A stretch of DNA of 64,000 nt from Lactobacillus sp. ESL0700 (GTDB taxonomy: Bacteria > Bacillota > Bacilli > Lactobacillales > Lactobacillaceae), in contig NZ_CP113930.1 of assembly GCF_029392095.1 (NCBI RefSeq), positions 434,001 through 498,000 on the forward strand, written 5' to 3'. The position numbers and the translations under genes are program-made. This document shows, one piece after another, positions 34,763 through 43,130 of the stretch. The notes beneath the pieces are model-generated. The model had not been told where the DNA came from and did not search any database. It saw only the letters and a program-made list of their open reading frames with translations. The first letter of the stretch is position 1. Each line of letters begins with the position of its first letter.

Positions 34763-34811
34763 TTGACAATTTAATTAAGTCCTATTATATTGTTATATAA
34801 TATCATATAAC
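34763..34811 (+). promoter_or_regulatory. Promoter and inverted-repeat operator of the fructosamine operon
   Basis: TTGACA (34763-34768), 17-base spacer, TATATT (34786-34791). Immediately after the -10 lies GTTATAT-N6-ATATAAC (34792-34811), a perfect 7-bp inverted repeat at the transcription start region, a good position for repression by the GntR protein at 42185. Confidence 0.65.
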
Positions 34812-34835
34812 AACAGATAACAGAAAGGTTCTAAT

Positions 34836-35813
34836 ATGAAAGAAACTTATCAACAAGAAATTAAGCAGGCAGTAGCAGCTAGCAAAAAAATTGCTACAAT
34901 TAATCATATCTATTTTGTGGCTTGTGGCGGGTCAATGGCTTTTCTCCAACCTGGAGAATATATTTTAAATCGCGAATGTGAGATTCCAGCAACAGTTTTG
35001 CCATCACGTGAGTTTACTAGTCGTAATCCGCGAGCATTGAATGATCATAGTATTGTTATTTCTTGTTCACATTCAGGAACAACACCTGAAACCAATGAAG
35101 CAGTTAAATTTGCTAAAAGTAAGGGTGCATTAACAATTGCAATTACCTTTACTCCAGATTCACCGTTAGAAAAGAATTCGGATATTACTTTACATTATAG
35201 TTGGGGCAAAGGAACAGATGCTTCAGACTTAAATACCGGTGTTCTTTACGGCTTTATTTTCGAATTTTTAAAAGCTATTACAGGGGACTCTAAGTATGAT
35301 AAAGGTGTTAAGGCACTAGATGATTTGGAAACAATTGCTGCCAGAACGCGTAAACAATATGATGCTATTACTAAAAAGTGGACTAGCGAATTAAAACGTG
35401 AAAAATTAATTTATGCTGTTGGCTCCGGGATCAATGCAGGAGAAACTTATTCATTCTCAGCTTGCTGGTTGCAGGAAATGCAATGGATTAATAGTAGTTA
35501 TATTAATTCTGCTGAATACTTCCACGGCCCATTTGAAGTAACTGACTTTGATGTTCCATTCATTATTTGTGAAGGAATGGGAGTTACAAGACAGATGGAT
35601 CAGCGTGTTGTTGATTTTGCTAAGAAGCATAGTGACAAGGTCTATGTAATTGATAACCAAGACTTTGATATGCATGAAATTGATGATGAATTCCAAGAAT
35701 ATTATTCACAAATTATTTCTGGAGTAGTTTACCGGCAACTAGCTGAGGGCTTTGCTTATGAACGTGGTCACTCGTTAGATATTCGTCGTTATATGTGGCA
35801 CTTAGATTATTAA
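34836..35813 (+). CDS. frlB: Fructosamine-6-phosphate deglycase (FrlB-type SIS protein)
   Basis: A 325-residue cytoplasmic enzyme with two SIS domains. It matches FrlB, which splits fructoselysine-6-P (or other fructosamine-6-P) into glucose-6-P and the free amine. Visible family blocks are FVACGGSMAFLQP, SCSHSGTTPETNEA, YAVGSGINAGETYSFSAC and SAEYFHGPFEVTD, the last carrying the catalytic Glu and His region. A fructosamine kinase follows 15 bases later. Whether the amine is lysine, another amino acid or a peptide is not set by sequence. Confidence 0.9.
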   Translation: MKETYQQEIKQAVAASKKIATINHIYFVACGGSMAFLQPGEYILNRECEIPATVLPSREFTSRNPRALNDHSIVISCSHSGTTPETNEAVKFAKSKGALTIAITFTPDSPLEKNSDITLHYSWGKGTDASDLNTGVLYGFIFEFLKAITGDSKYDKGVKALDDLETIAARTRKQYDAITKKWTSELKREKLIYAVGSGINAGETYSFSACWLQEMQWINSSYINSAEYFHGPFEVTDFDVPFIICEGMGVTRQMDQRVVDFAKKHSDKVYVIDNQDFDMHEIDDEFQEYYSQIISGVVYRQLAEGFAYERGHSLDIRRYMWHLDY

Positions 35814-35828
35814 GGATGTGATTAATCA

Positions 35829-36644
35829 ATGAAATTGATTGCAGTCGGTGACAATGTTACCGATACCTATATTAAACAAGGATATTATTTTCCAGGTGGT
35901 AATTGCGTTAATGTTGCAGTTGATGCCAAAAAAGCTGGCGCTGCTGCTTCGGCTTATCTAGGCATTTTTGGCGATGATGATCGTGCTGAACACATTAAGA
36001 ATTCGTTAATCGCTGAAAATGTTGATTTGGTTAATTGCCGTAAGGGTTATGCGCCAACTGCTCAGCCCCGAGTTTTTATTACTGATGATGGTAATCGTGT
36101 GTTTGCCGCTGGACCTAAGAATTCGGTACAGCATCTGTTTGCTTTACAATTAACTCCCGATGATTATAAACACATTAAGCAATACGATGTTGTTCATACC
36201 GATATTTACGCCGCAATGGAAAATAATCTTTCACAGTTGCAAGAGGTAACCAAGGTTTCATTTGATTTTTCCGATTGTCGTGATGAAGACTATTTGAAGC
36301 AAGTTTTGCCACACGTTGATTTTGCCTTCTTCTCAGGTTCTGATTTAAATGATGAGCAAGTTCAACAGATGGCAAAAAGTTGTATGACTATTGGACCAAG
36401 TGTAGTGGTAATTACTAGAGGTGCTAAGACAGCTTTTGTGCTGGATGCTACTGAAAGTTATTATCAAGAGCCGCAAAAAGTTCAAATTGTCGACACAATG
36501 GGGGCTGGCGATAGTTTTATTGCGGGTTTTCTAGTTTCGTATTTAGATAAACATAATTTAAAAATTGCTGCAGAAGATGCCAGTAAAAGTGCTGCAATAA
36601 CTTGTCAACTTGCTGGCGGCTTTGGACATAAGAAATCTTTTTAG
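35829..36644 (+). CDS. frlD: Fructosamine 6-kinase (FrlD-type PfkB family)
   Basis: A 271-residue PfkB-family sugar kinase. FPGGNCVNVAVDAKKAG holds the substrate-binding GG...N motif and DTMGAGDSFIAGF the ATP/anion hole and catalytic Asp. It is short for PfkB, as FrlD enzymes are (about 260-285). It phosphorylates fructosamines at carbon 6 so that FrlB can cleave them. Its position directly after frlB makes the assignment firm. Confidence 0.9.
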   Translation: MKLIAVGDNVTDTYIKQGYYFPGGNCVNVAVDAKKAGAAASAYLGIFGDDDRAEHIKNSLIAENVDLVNCRKGYAPTAQPRVFITDDGNRVFAAGPKNSVQHLFALQLTPDDYKHIKQYDVVHTDIYAAMENNLSQLQEVTKVSFDFSDCRDEDYLKQVLPHVDFAFFSGSDLNDEQVQQMAKSCMTIGPSVVVITRGAKTAFVLDATESYYQEPQKVQIVDTMGAGDSFIAGFLVSYLDKHNLKIAAEDASKSAAITCQLAGGFGHKKSF

Positions 36645-36659
36645 AGAAGAGGAAAATTG

Positions 36660-38282
36660 ATGAAGAAGAAAGCAGTTGTTAGTGCAGCGGTTGTAGCTTG
36701 CTTTGGCTTAATGCTTGCTGGCTGCCAGAATAATGCTAATTCAGGCACGAAGAATCAAAGTAAAATCACGATTATTCAAGATGTGCCAGTTGATTCGCTT
36801 GATCCTGTTTTGGCATATCAGAACACGTCATCGACAGTTGTTGGGAATACCTGTGAAGGTCTGTACACTATGGACAGCAAAGGTCAACCACATTTGGCTG
36901 TAGCTTCAAAGGTTAAAACGACCAATCATGGCCTGACTAAGACTTTTACAATTAGAAAAAATGCTGTGTGGTCAAATGGTGATCCTGTAACTGCCAACGA
37001 CTTTGTATTCGCATGGCGGCGCTTGTCTAATCCGAAAGTTGCTTCAGCCTTTAACTTTCAACCAGGAGCAGCTGGCATTAAAAACGCTAACGAGATTGTT
37101 GCCGGTAAAAAGCCAGTTAATTCACTTGGAGTAACAGCTAAAGGAGCTAAGACTTTAGTAGTTCAGCTGAATCATGAAGTACCATATTTAGGCAAGTTAT
37201 TATCATTTAGTGACTTTGCACCAATTAATCAAAAATACTTTGAAAAAACTGGTAAAAAGTTTGCTCAGGACTCAAGCCATCTGCTCAGTGAAGGGCCTTA
37301 CGAGGTTAAGAACTGGAAACTGGGTGACAATACCCTTACTTTAACTAAGAATCCTAAGTATTGGGATGCTAAAAATGTCAATATTAAGGAAATTAAGATG
37401 GATGTAATCACTGATCCTGAAAAAGCAGCAATTGCTTATCAAAATGGTAGTGCTGACTATGTTCATTTAAGTGGCCAATTAGTTTCTAAATACCGTAAAG
37501 ATAAAGGTTTTAAGAATACAGTTGGTAACTTTACGCAATACGTGATGTTTAACCTAAAGAAGCCGGGCTTAGATAATACCGACTTACGTAAGGCAATCTC
37601 ATATAGCATTAATCGTCAAGAGATTACTGGTAGTATTCTAAAGGATGGTTCGATTCCAACACATTCAATGGTCATGAAAGATTTGGTTAAGAATCCAACT
37701 ACTGGTAAAGACTTTGCTGATGAATCAACGACTGATTACTACCAATATTCACCAGCTAAGGCAAAACAATATTGGAATAAGGCAAAATCCGCTACTAAGT
37801 TAAGAAGTTTTACCCTTCTTTATGATGATAGTGATCCTTCATATGCTAATGTTGCAGCTTATATTAAGTCTCAGATTGAAAAGAACTTACCAGGTATGAA
37901 GGTTAACCTGCAGCAAGTTTCTAAAAAGACGAGAAATGATAAGTTGATGAAGAAGAACTACGATGCAACGATTACTCGTTGGGGTCCGGATTATGCAGAT
38001 CCAACAGCAATTTTGAGTATGTATCAATCTAAGAATGATAGTAACTATGGTAGTTGGGGTAATGCAGAGTTTGATAAGTTAATGGCTCAGTCCGATGAGA
38101 CTTCTGATCAGACTAAGAGATATAACCAGTTACTGAAGGCAAATAATATCTTGATCGATAGTGCCTCATGTCCACCACTTTACCAGATTGGTTACCCAAT
38201 TTTAGAGAGACCAAATATTAAGGGCTTGGATATGCATATTGCTGGCGTACCGTTTGTCTTTAAGAATGCATCCATTAAGTAA
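36660..38282 (+). CDS. oppA: Oligopeptide-type ABC transporter substrate-binding lipoprotein
   Basis: A 540-residue cluster C binding protein with a lipoprotein signal (lipobox LAGC, Cys22). Peptide-binding family blocks are present: DVPVDSLDPVLAYQNTSS, VWSNGDPVTANDFVFAWRR, ISYSINRQEI and ITRWGPDYADPTAIL. The start is ATG 36660 after GAAGAGGAA; the TTG directly before it is not used. It follows frlD by 15 bases, so it should bind glycated peptides or fructosamines; that specificity is inference. A hairpin separates it from the permease genes. Confidence 0.9.
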   Translation: MKKKAVVSAAVVACFGLMLAGCQNNANSGTKNQSKITIIQDVPVDSLDPVLAYQNTSSTVVGNTCEGLYTMDSKGQPHLAVASKVKTTNHGLTKTFTIRKNAVWSNGDPVTANDFVFAWRRLSNPKVASAFNFQPGAAGIKNANEIVAGKKPVNSLGVTAKGAKTLVVQLNHEVPYLGKLLSFSDFAPINQKYFEKTGKKFAQDSSHLLSEGPYEVKNWKLGDNTLTLTKNPKYWDAKNVNIKEIKMDVITDPEKAAIAYQNGSADYVHLSGQLVSKYRKDKGFKNTVGNFTQYVMFNLKKPGLDNTDLRKAISYSINRQEITGSILKDGSIPTHSMVMKDLVKNPTTGKDFADESTTDYYQYSPAKAKQYWNKAKSATKLRSFTLLYDDSDPSYANVAAYIKSQIEKNLPGMKVNLQQVSKKTRNDKLMKKNYDATITRWGPDYADPTAILSMYQSKNDSNYGSWGNAEFDKLMAQSDETSDQTKRYNQLLKANNILIDSASCPPLYQIGYPILERPNIKGLDMHIAGVPFVFKNASIK

Positions 38283-38301
38283 AATTGAAGTTAAATTTTA
38301 G

Positions 38302-38340
38302 ACGGGGCTGGGATAAAAGTTGAATTATCTCAGCTCTGTT
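38302..38340 (+). terminator. Imperfect hairpin between binding-protein and permease genes
   Basis: GGGGCTGGGATAA pairs with TTATCTCAGCTCT with G-U pairs around an 8-base loop, followed by only GTTT. Probably a partial terminator or mRNA-stabilising stem giving more binding protein than permease. Confidence 0.6.
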
Positions 38341-38373
38341 TAATTATCCTGGTCAAGTAAAGAAGGGATGAAC

Positions 38374-39306
38374 TTGAAAAAATATATTCTAAAGAGACTG
38401 TTAATTGCAGTGGTTACCCTGTTTTTGATTGTTTTAATTCTATTCATGATGGAAAAGGCAATGCCAGGTTCACCATTTAATGATGAAAAAATGACGCATG
38501 CACAAGTAGCAGCCTTATATAAAGCATATGGCTTGGATGGCCCCGTTTGGTTACAATTCATTAATTACTTAAAACATATGTTAACGGGTGACTTTGGTGT
38601 TTCGTATTCAATTCAAGTAAATACACCGGTAACCACAATGATTCTGCAGCACTTTATCATTTCATTGCAGATTGGCTTACAAGCCACCGTCCTTGGATCA
38701 GTACTTGGCTTTATGATGGGAATTGTAGCAGCCTTAAAGCAAAATACAATTTGGGATAACCTGATGACTGGTATTTCGGTTTTAGGAATTAGTTTACCAA
38801 ACTTTGTCGTTGCCTTAATTGTTTCACTTTTATTTTCATATAAGTTGATGATTTGTCCAAGCACCTACCAACAGAGTCAGCCATTTGTTTCGAGTATTTT
38901 GCCAACAATTGCCTTGAGCACATTTACGATGGCTAGTATTGAACGCTACGTTAGAAACGACATGGTTGATATTATGAACTCGGATTATTATCGATTAGCA
39001 GATTCCAAGGGAATTAAAAAGTACCAACTAATTGGTCACCATGTTATTCGGAATACTTTGATTTCAGTTATTACTGTTCTAGCGCCATTAATGATTGACT
39101 TGATTGCCGGTAGTATGGTTATTGAAAAGGCATTCGCAATTCCTGGATTGGGAACTTTGTATATTAGTGCAATTCAGGCTAATGATTATAATGTTGTTCT
39201 AGGCATTACTTTCTTCTATGCTTTGCTCTTTATCGGCATTATGCTAATAGTTGACTTGCTCTATGGCTTGATTGATCCGCGGATTAGATTGGATGAAGGT
39301 GAATAA
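38374..39306 (+). CDS. oppB: Oligopeptide ABC transporter permease OppB
   Basis: A 310-residue inner-membrane permease with six helices. The N-terminal KYILKRLLIAVVTLFLIVLILF and MPGSPF region and the EAA loop, RLADSKGIKKYQLIGHHVIRN, are standard OppB. The ATG at 38368 abuts AGAAGGG with no spacing, so TTG 38374, six bases from that site, is the more likely start. Co-transcribed with the other opp genes. Confidence 0.92.
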   Translation: MKKYILKRLLIAVVTLFLIVLILFMMEKAMPGSPFNDEKMTHAQVAALYKAYGLDGPVWLQFINYLKHMLTGDFGVSYSIQVNTPVTTMILQHFIISLQIGLQATVLGSVLGFMMGIVAALKQNTIWDNLMTGISVLGISLPNFVVALIVSLLFSYKLMICPSTYQQSQPFVSSILPTIALSTFTMASIERYVRNDMVDIMNSDYYRLADSKGIKKYQLIGHHVIRNTLISVITVLAPLMIDLIAGSMVIEKAFAIPGLGTLYISAIQANDYNVVLGITFFYALLFIGIMLIVDLLYGLIDPRIRLDEGE

Positions 39307-39308
39307 TA

Positions 39309-40214
39309 ATGATAAATGAAAACGATGAGTTTACCTTTGCCAAAAAGCATAAAGTAATTGATCATTATACTGGTAAATCTTATTCATTTGGTCAATTAGT
39401 TTGGCACCGTTTTTTGAAAAATAAAGGTGCTGTAGTTAGTGTAATTGTCCTAATAATAATCGCTCTAATTGCTTTTTTAGCACCACATTTAAGTCGCTTT
39501 TCGCCTAATACACCATATCCGAGTCAATCTAACTTAGCTCCGGGGATGGCAGGGCACTGGTTTGGTACCGATAATCTTGGTCGTGACATCTTTGTTCGGG
39601 TCGCTGCGGGGACTTCGGTTTCGTTAGAAGTTGCTTTAGTGGCAATGATGATTGACTTAGTTATCGGAACAAGCTACGGCTTAATTTCTGGCTATTTTGG
39701 TGGCAAAGTTGACTTATTTATGCAACGAATTACAGAAATTCTGAGTACAATTCCGATGATTATCATTGTTACTTTGCTCGTTTTAGTCATGAAGCCTGGT
39801 CTAATTAGCATTATCATGGCGATGATGATGGTTGGCTGGATTAATATGAGTCGAATTGTGCGGGCGCAGGTGCTAGAACTTAAGAGTAGTGAATATGTTC
39901 TGTCGGCGCGGACGATGGGCGAATCTAACTTGAAAATTATTTTTTCACAGATTTTACCAAATGCGTTAGGCCAAATCATTACTACCTTTATGTTATCTAT
40001 TCCCAATGCTATCTTCCTGGAAGCCTTTCTTGCCTTTATTGGATTGGGTGTGCCAGCACCATTAGCATCATTAGGAACAATGATTAATGACGGGTATTCT
40101 CAAGCAATTGTCTATCCTTATATGGTTATTTTTCCTGTACTATTTTTAGCATTAATTATGCTTAGTTTTAACATTATTGCTGATGGGCTAAGAGATGCGA
40201 TTGAAGGAAATTAG
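39309..40214 (+). CDS. oppC: Oligopeptide ABC transporter permease OppC
   Basis: A 301-residue partner permease. HWFGTDNLGRDIFVRVAAG is the classic OppC N-terminal motif and SARTMGESNLKIIFSQILPNA is the EAA loop. An N-terminal OppC_N helix (GAVVSVIVLIIIALIAFLAP) precedes the core. It starts two bases after the oppB stop. Confidence 0.93.
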   Translation: MINENDEFTFAKKHKVIDHYTGKSYSFGQLVWHRFLKNKGAVVSVIVLIIIALIAFLAPHLSRFSPNTPYPSQSNLAPGMAGHWFGTDNLGRDIFVRVAAGTSVSLEVALVAMMIDLVIGTSYGLISGYFGGKVDLFMQRITEILSTIPMIIIVTLLVLVMKPGLISIIMAMMMVGWINMSRIVRAQVLELKSSEYVLSARTMGESNLKIIFSQILPNALGQIITTFMLSIPNAIFLEAFLAFIGLGVPAPLASLGTMINDGYSQAIVYPYMVIFPVLFLALIMLSFNIIADGLRDAIEGN

Positions 40215-40222
40215 GTGTGATA

Positions 40223-41293
40223 ATGAGCCAAACAGTTTTAGAAATTAAAAATTTAGAGATTGAATATCAGACAGAACATGGGAATGTCCAAGCTGTTCGT
40301 GGTATCAGTTATCACGTTGATAAGGGTGAAACCGTTGCTCTGGTTGGTGAATCAGGTTGTGGTAAGTCAGCTAGTGTTAAGGCAATCATGGGTGAACATG
40401 AGGCTAACCAAGTTATTAAAGCTGGCGAAATCAATTTTACTTATCAAACTAAGGATGGTAGTAAGACCGTTGATTTACTGAAGATTGATCCTAAGATGAT
40501 GCAGAACGAAATCAAGGGTAAGGAAATTGCGATGGTCTTTCAGGACCCAATGACCTCTCTCGACCCAACAATGAAAATTAACCGTCAAATTGCAGAAGCG
40601 ATTAAATCTTCTAACCCTAAGATTACTAAGGAAAAGCTTCAAGGTCGCGTTATAGAATTAATTAAAACAGTAGGAATTCAGAATCCAGAAGTTGTTGAAA
40701 AACAATATCCACACCAGTTATCAGGTGGGATGAGACAGAGAATAGTCATTGCGATTGCTTTGGCTGGCAATCCTAGCTTATTAATTTGTGATGAACCGAC
40801 GACTGGTCTAGATGTGACGATTCAGGCACGAATTTTGAACTTAATCAAACATATTCAAAAAAGTCGGCAGTTGTCAGTTATCTTTATTACGCATAATTTG
40901 GGTGTTGTTGCTAACATTGCCAATAAGGTGAACGTGATGTACGCTGGAAAAATTATTGAAATGGGAACTAGTCAAGATATATTCTTTGATCCACGTCATC
41001 CGTATACTTGGGGACTTCTTGAATCAGTTCCGGATATTAATGAAGATGTAGAAGAATTGCCAACAATTGCTGGCACAATTCCTAATTTAACTCAACCTAT
41101 TAAGGGAGATGCATTCGCGCCACGCAATCCGTATGCTTTAAAAATCGATTTTGAAAAAGAACCACCAATGTTTAAAGTAAATAGCCACCATTATGCGGCA
41201 ACTTGGTTGCTTGATCCACGTGCTCCTAAAGTAGCAATGCCAGATTTGTTAGCTAATAGAATTCAGGAAATGAGGAAAATAGACAATGAGTAG
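40223..41293 (+). CDS. oppD: Oligopeptide ABC transporter ATPase OppD
   Basis: A 356-residue ATPase. Walker A is GESGCGKSA, signature LSGGMRQR, Walker B LLICDEPTTGLDVT. The C-terminal oligopeptide/dipeptide extension (RHPYTWGLLESVPD...) is present but the usual Cys-rich Fe-S motif is not complete. ATG 40223 after AGGTG is used rather than GTG 40217. Its end overlaps oppF by eight bases. Confidence 0.92.
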   Translation: MSQTVLEIKNLEIEYQTEHGNVQAVRGISYHVDKGETVALVGESGCGKSASVKAIMGEHEANQVIKAGEINFTYQTKDGSKTVDLLKIDPKMMQNEIKGKEIAMVFQDPMTSLDPTMKINRQIAEAIKSSNPKITKEKLQGRVIELIKTVGIQNPEVVEKQYPHQLSGGMRQRIVIAIALAGNPSLLICDEPTTGLDVTIQARILNLIKHIQKSRQLSVIFITHNLGVVANIANKVNVMYAGKIIEMGTSQDIFFDPRHPYTWGLLESVPDINEDVEELPTIAGTIPNLTQPIKGDAFAPRNPYALKIDFEKEPPMFKVNSHHYAATWLLDPRAPKVAMPDLLANRIQEMRKIDNE

Positions 41294-42188
41294 TAACATT
41301 CTTGAAGTTCATCACTTAAAGCAATATTTTCCTGTTGCTAATAAGAAAATTGTTAAAGCTGTTGACGATGTTTCATTTAATATTGCTAATGGTGAGACGT
41401 TTGGCTTAGTAGGTGAGTCTGGTAGTGGGAAAACAACGATTGGCCGCTCAATTATTCGCTTATATCAACCGACTAGTGGTGAAGTAATCTTTGAAGACAC
41501 GCAAATTGCCGGTAAATTAGCTAAGCAGCAATTGGGTAAATTACGTAAAGATATGCAAATGATCTTCCAGGACCCGATGTCATCACTGAATCCACGTAAA
41601 AAGGTGGGTGACATTATTAAATTAGGACTTGATATTCATTATCCAGAATTGGATAAAGACCAAAAGATGCAGCGAGTTGTCAAAATGCTCAAAGTGGTTG
41701 GTCTGGATAGTTCTTTTGTAAATCGTTACCCGCAAGAATTATCTGGTGGTCAGCGGCAAAGAGTTGGTATTGCACGCGTGGTAATAATGAATCCACGTTT
41801 GATTATTGCTGATGAGGCGATTTCAGCTTTGGATGTTTCTGTTCAAGCTCAAGTAGTTAACCTTTTGCAACGGATACAGCGTGAAACTGGTAGTGCCATG
41901 TTGTTTATTGCTCATGACTTGGCAATGGTTAAGCATATTTCAAGTCATATTGGGGTAATTCATTTGGGCCACATTGTGGAATTAGGAGCTACTGAACAAA
42001 TTTTTGCTAATCCAATTCATCCCTACACTAAGAGTTTGCTAGCTGCGATTCCGACAACTAATCCTATTAGCGAACAAACAAAAAAACTGCCAAACTATCA
42101 TGCAGTTCGGCAGCAATATGAAAATAAATCAATGGTTAATGTTAGTAGCGATCATCAAGTTTTAGATGATGGTTCTTGGAACAACTAA
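41286..42188 (+). CDS. oppF: Oligopeptide ABC transporter ATPase OppF
   Basis: A 300-residue ATPase. Walker A GESGSGKTT, Q-loop MIFQDPMSSLNPRKKV, signature LSGGQRQR, Walker B LIIADEAISALDVS. Last gene of the frl-opp operon. Its stop overlaps by four bases the stop region of the convergent GntR gene, so no terminator separates them and transcripts must interfere or overlap. Confidence 0.92.
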   Translation: MSSNILEVHHLKQYFPVANKKIVKAVDDVSFNIANGETFGLVGESGSGKTTIGRSIIRLYQPTSGEVIFEDTQIAGKLAKQQLGKLRKDMQMIFQDPMSSLNPRKKVGDIIKLGLDIHYPELDKDQKMQRVVKMLKVVGLDSSFVNRYPQELSGGQRQRVGIARVVIMNPRLIIADEAISALDVSVQAQVVNLLQRIQRETGSAMLFIAHDLAMVKHISSHIGVIHLGHIVELGATEQIFANPIHPYTKSLLAAIPTTNPISEQTKKLPNYHAVRQQYENKSMVNVSSDHQVLDDGSWNN

Positions 42189-42946
42189 TTTTGTTTTTTA
42201 CTTAAATGAAATTGGCTATCCGATGTTGAATCAAAGGTGTAGGTCATCTCATCTCCGCGCACAACATAATGTGAAAATTCAAGAGGCTGTTTAAGTTGGT
42301 CATATGCAGTTTTAGTTACTTCAAATAACGGAACTGTTTTTGTCAATTTGAGCAGCCTTTTTTGTTCAGATGACGGCAAGATAACACTTAATTCGCGATA
42401 AGAATCCGTGGCAATTTCGTTATATTTATGCTTAAGATAGTCATATAAGGATGTAGTTTCTGTAAAGTCTACTAATAAATTAGGAAACCTCTTGGCTGAA
42501 AGCCAAGACTTATTAATAGCAATTGACTTATCATCGATTTTAAAGATTCGTTTAATATAAATTAGATCGGTATCAGGTGGTAACAGTAATTTTTGCGCAG
42601 CTTCTTTATTTTTAGTGATTTCACGTTTTAAAATGACTTGCTGGTTGTCTTTATCGCGGGCCAATGCAAATTCGGAGAAGCCTTGGACCTGATTTAATTT
42701 ACCCATCATTTTTTTACTATTAACATATGTTCCTTTACCGTGAACTGTTGTCACGAGATTTTCACGAGTTAATAATTCAAGCGCCTTACGAATTGTAATG
42801 CGGCTAACTTGATATTTTTCACAGAGAAATTTCTCTGGTGGTAGTTTTTGTTCAGGTAATAAAGTTTGATTTTTGATTTGTTCTTTAATATCAATATAAA
42901 TTCTTTTATATAGTGGAACAGCGGAATCTGACTGACTATGATACAC
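42185..42946 (-). CDS. GntR-family (UTRA) regulator of the fructosamine operon
   Basis: A 253-residue regulator with a winged helix-turn-helix (LPPEKFLCEKYQVSRITIRKALELL and HGKGTYVNSK, residues about 25-80) and a UTRA domain (residues 100-245; IKRIFKIDDKSIAINKSWL, PLEFSHYVVRGDEM). Members near frl genes (FrlR) repress until a phosphorylated fructosamine binds. It is convergent with the frl-opp operon and has its own AAGGAGAAA start site. The likely operator is the GTTATAT-N6-ATATAAC repeat in front of frlB. Confidence 0.9.
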   Translation of the reverse strand: MYHSQSDSAVPLYKRIYIDIKEQIKNQTLLPEQKLPPEKFLCEKYQVSRITIRKALELLTRENLVTTVHGKGTYVNSKKMMGKLNQVQGFSEFALARDKDNQQVILKREITKNKEAAQKLLLPPDTDLIYIKRIFKIDDKSIAINKSWLSAKRFPNLLVDFTETTSLYDYLKHKYNEIATDSYRELSVILPSSEQKRLLKLTKTVPLFEVTKTAYDQLKQPLEFSHYVVRGDEMTYTFDSTSDSQFHLSKKQN

Positions 42947-43061
42947 AATATTTCTCCTTAATAACGCTTTATTATTATTTTAATTAATTGCTGTAAAAAT
43001 AACAATTCTTAAATTTTTATGGTTACTATTGCCGAAACTATAAATTTTTAAAAAATAACGT

Positions 43062-43092
43062 AAAAAAGCTTGAGTTCGCTCGAGCTTTTTTT
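43062..43092 (+). terminator. Orphan terminator or attenuator upstream of the TagB/F-like gene
   Basis: AAAAAAGCTTGAG/CTCGAGCTTTTTT with a TTCG tetraloop and T run. It lies between two divergent gene starts, so it ends no annotated gene; it may attenuate the leader of the gene at 43131 or end a small RNA. Confidence 0.7.
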
Positions 43093-43130
43093 GTAGGCTT
43101 AAGGCAGAGATTATTTAGGAAAGATGGATT

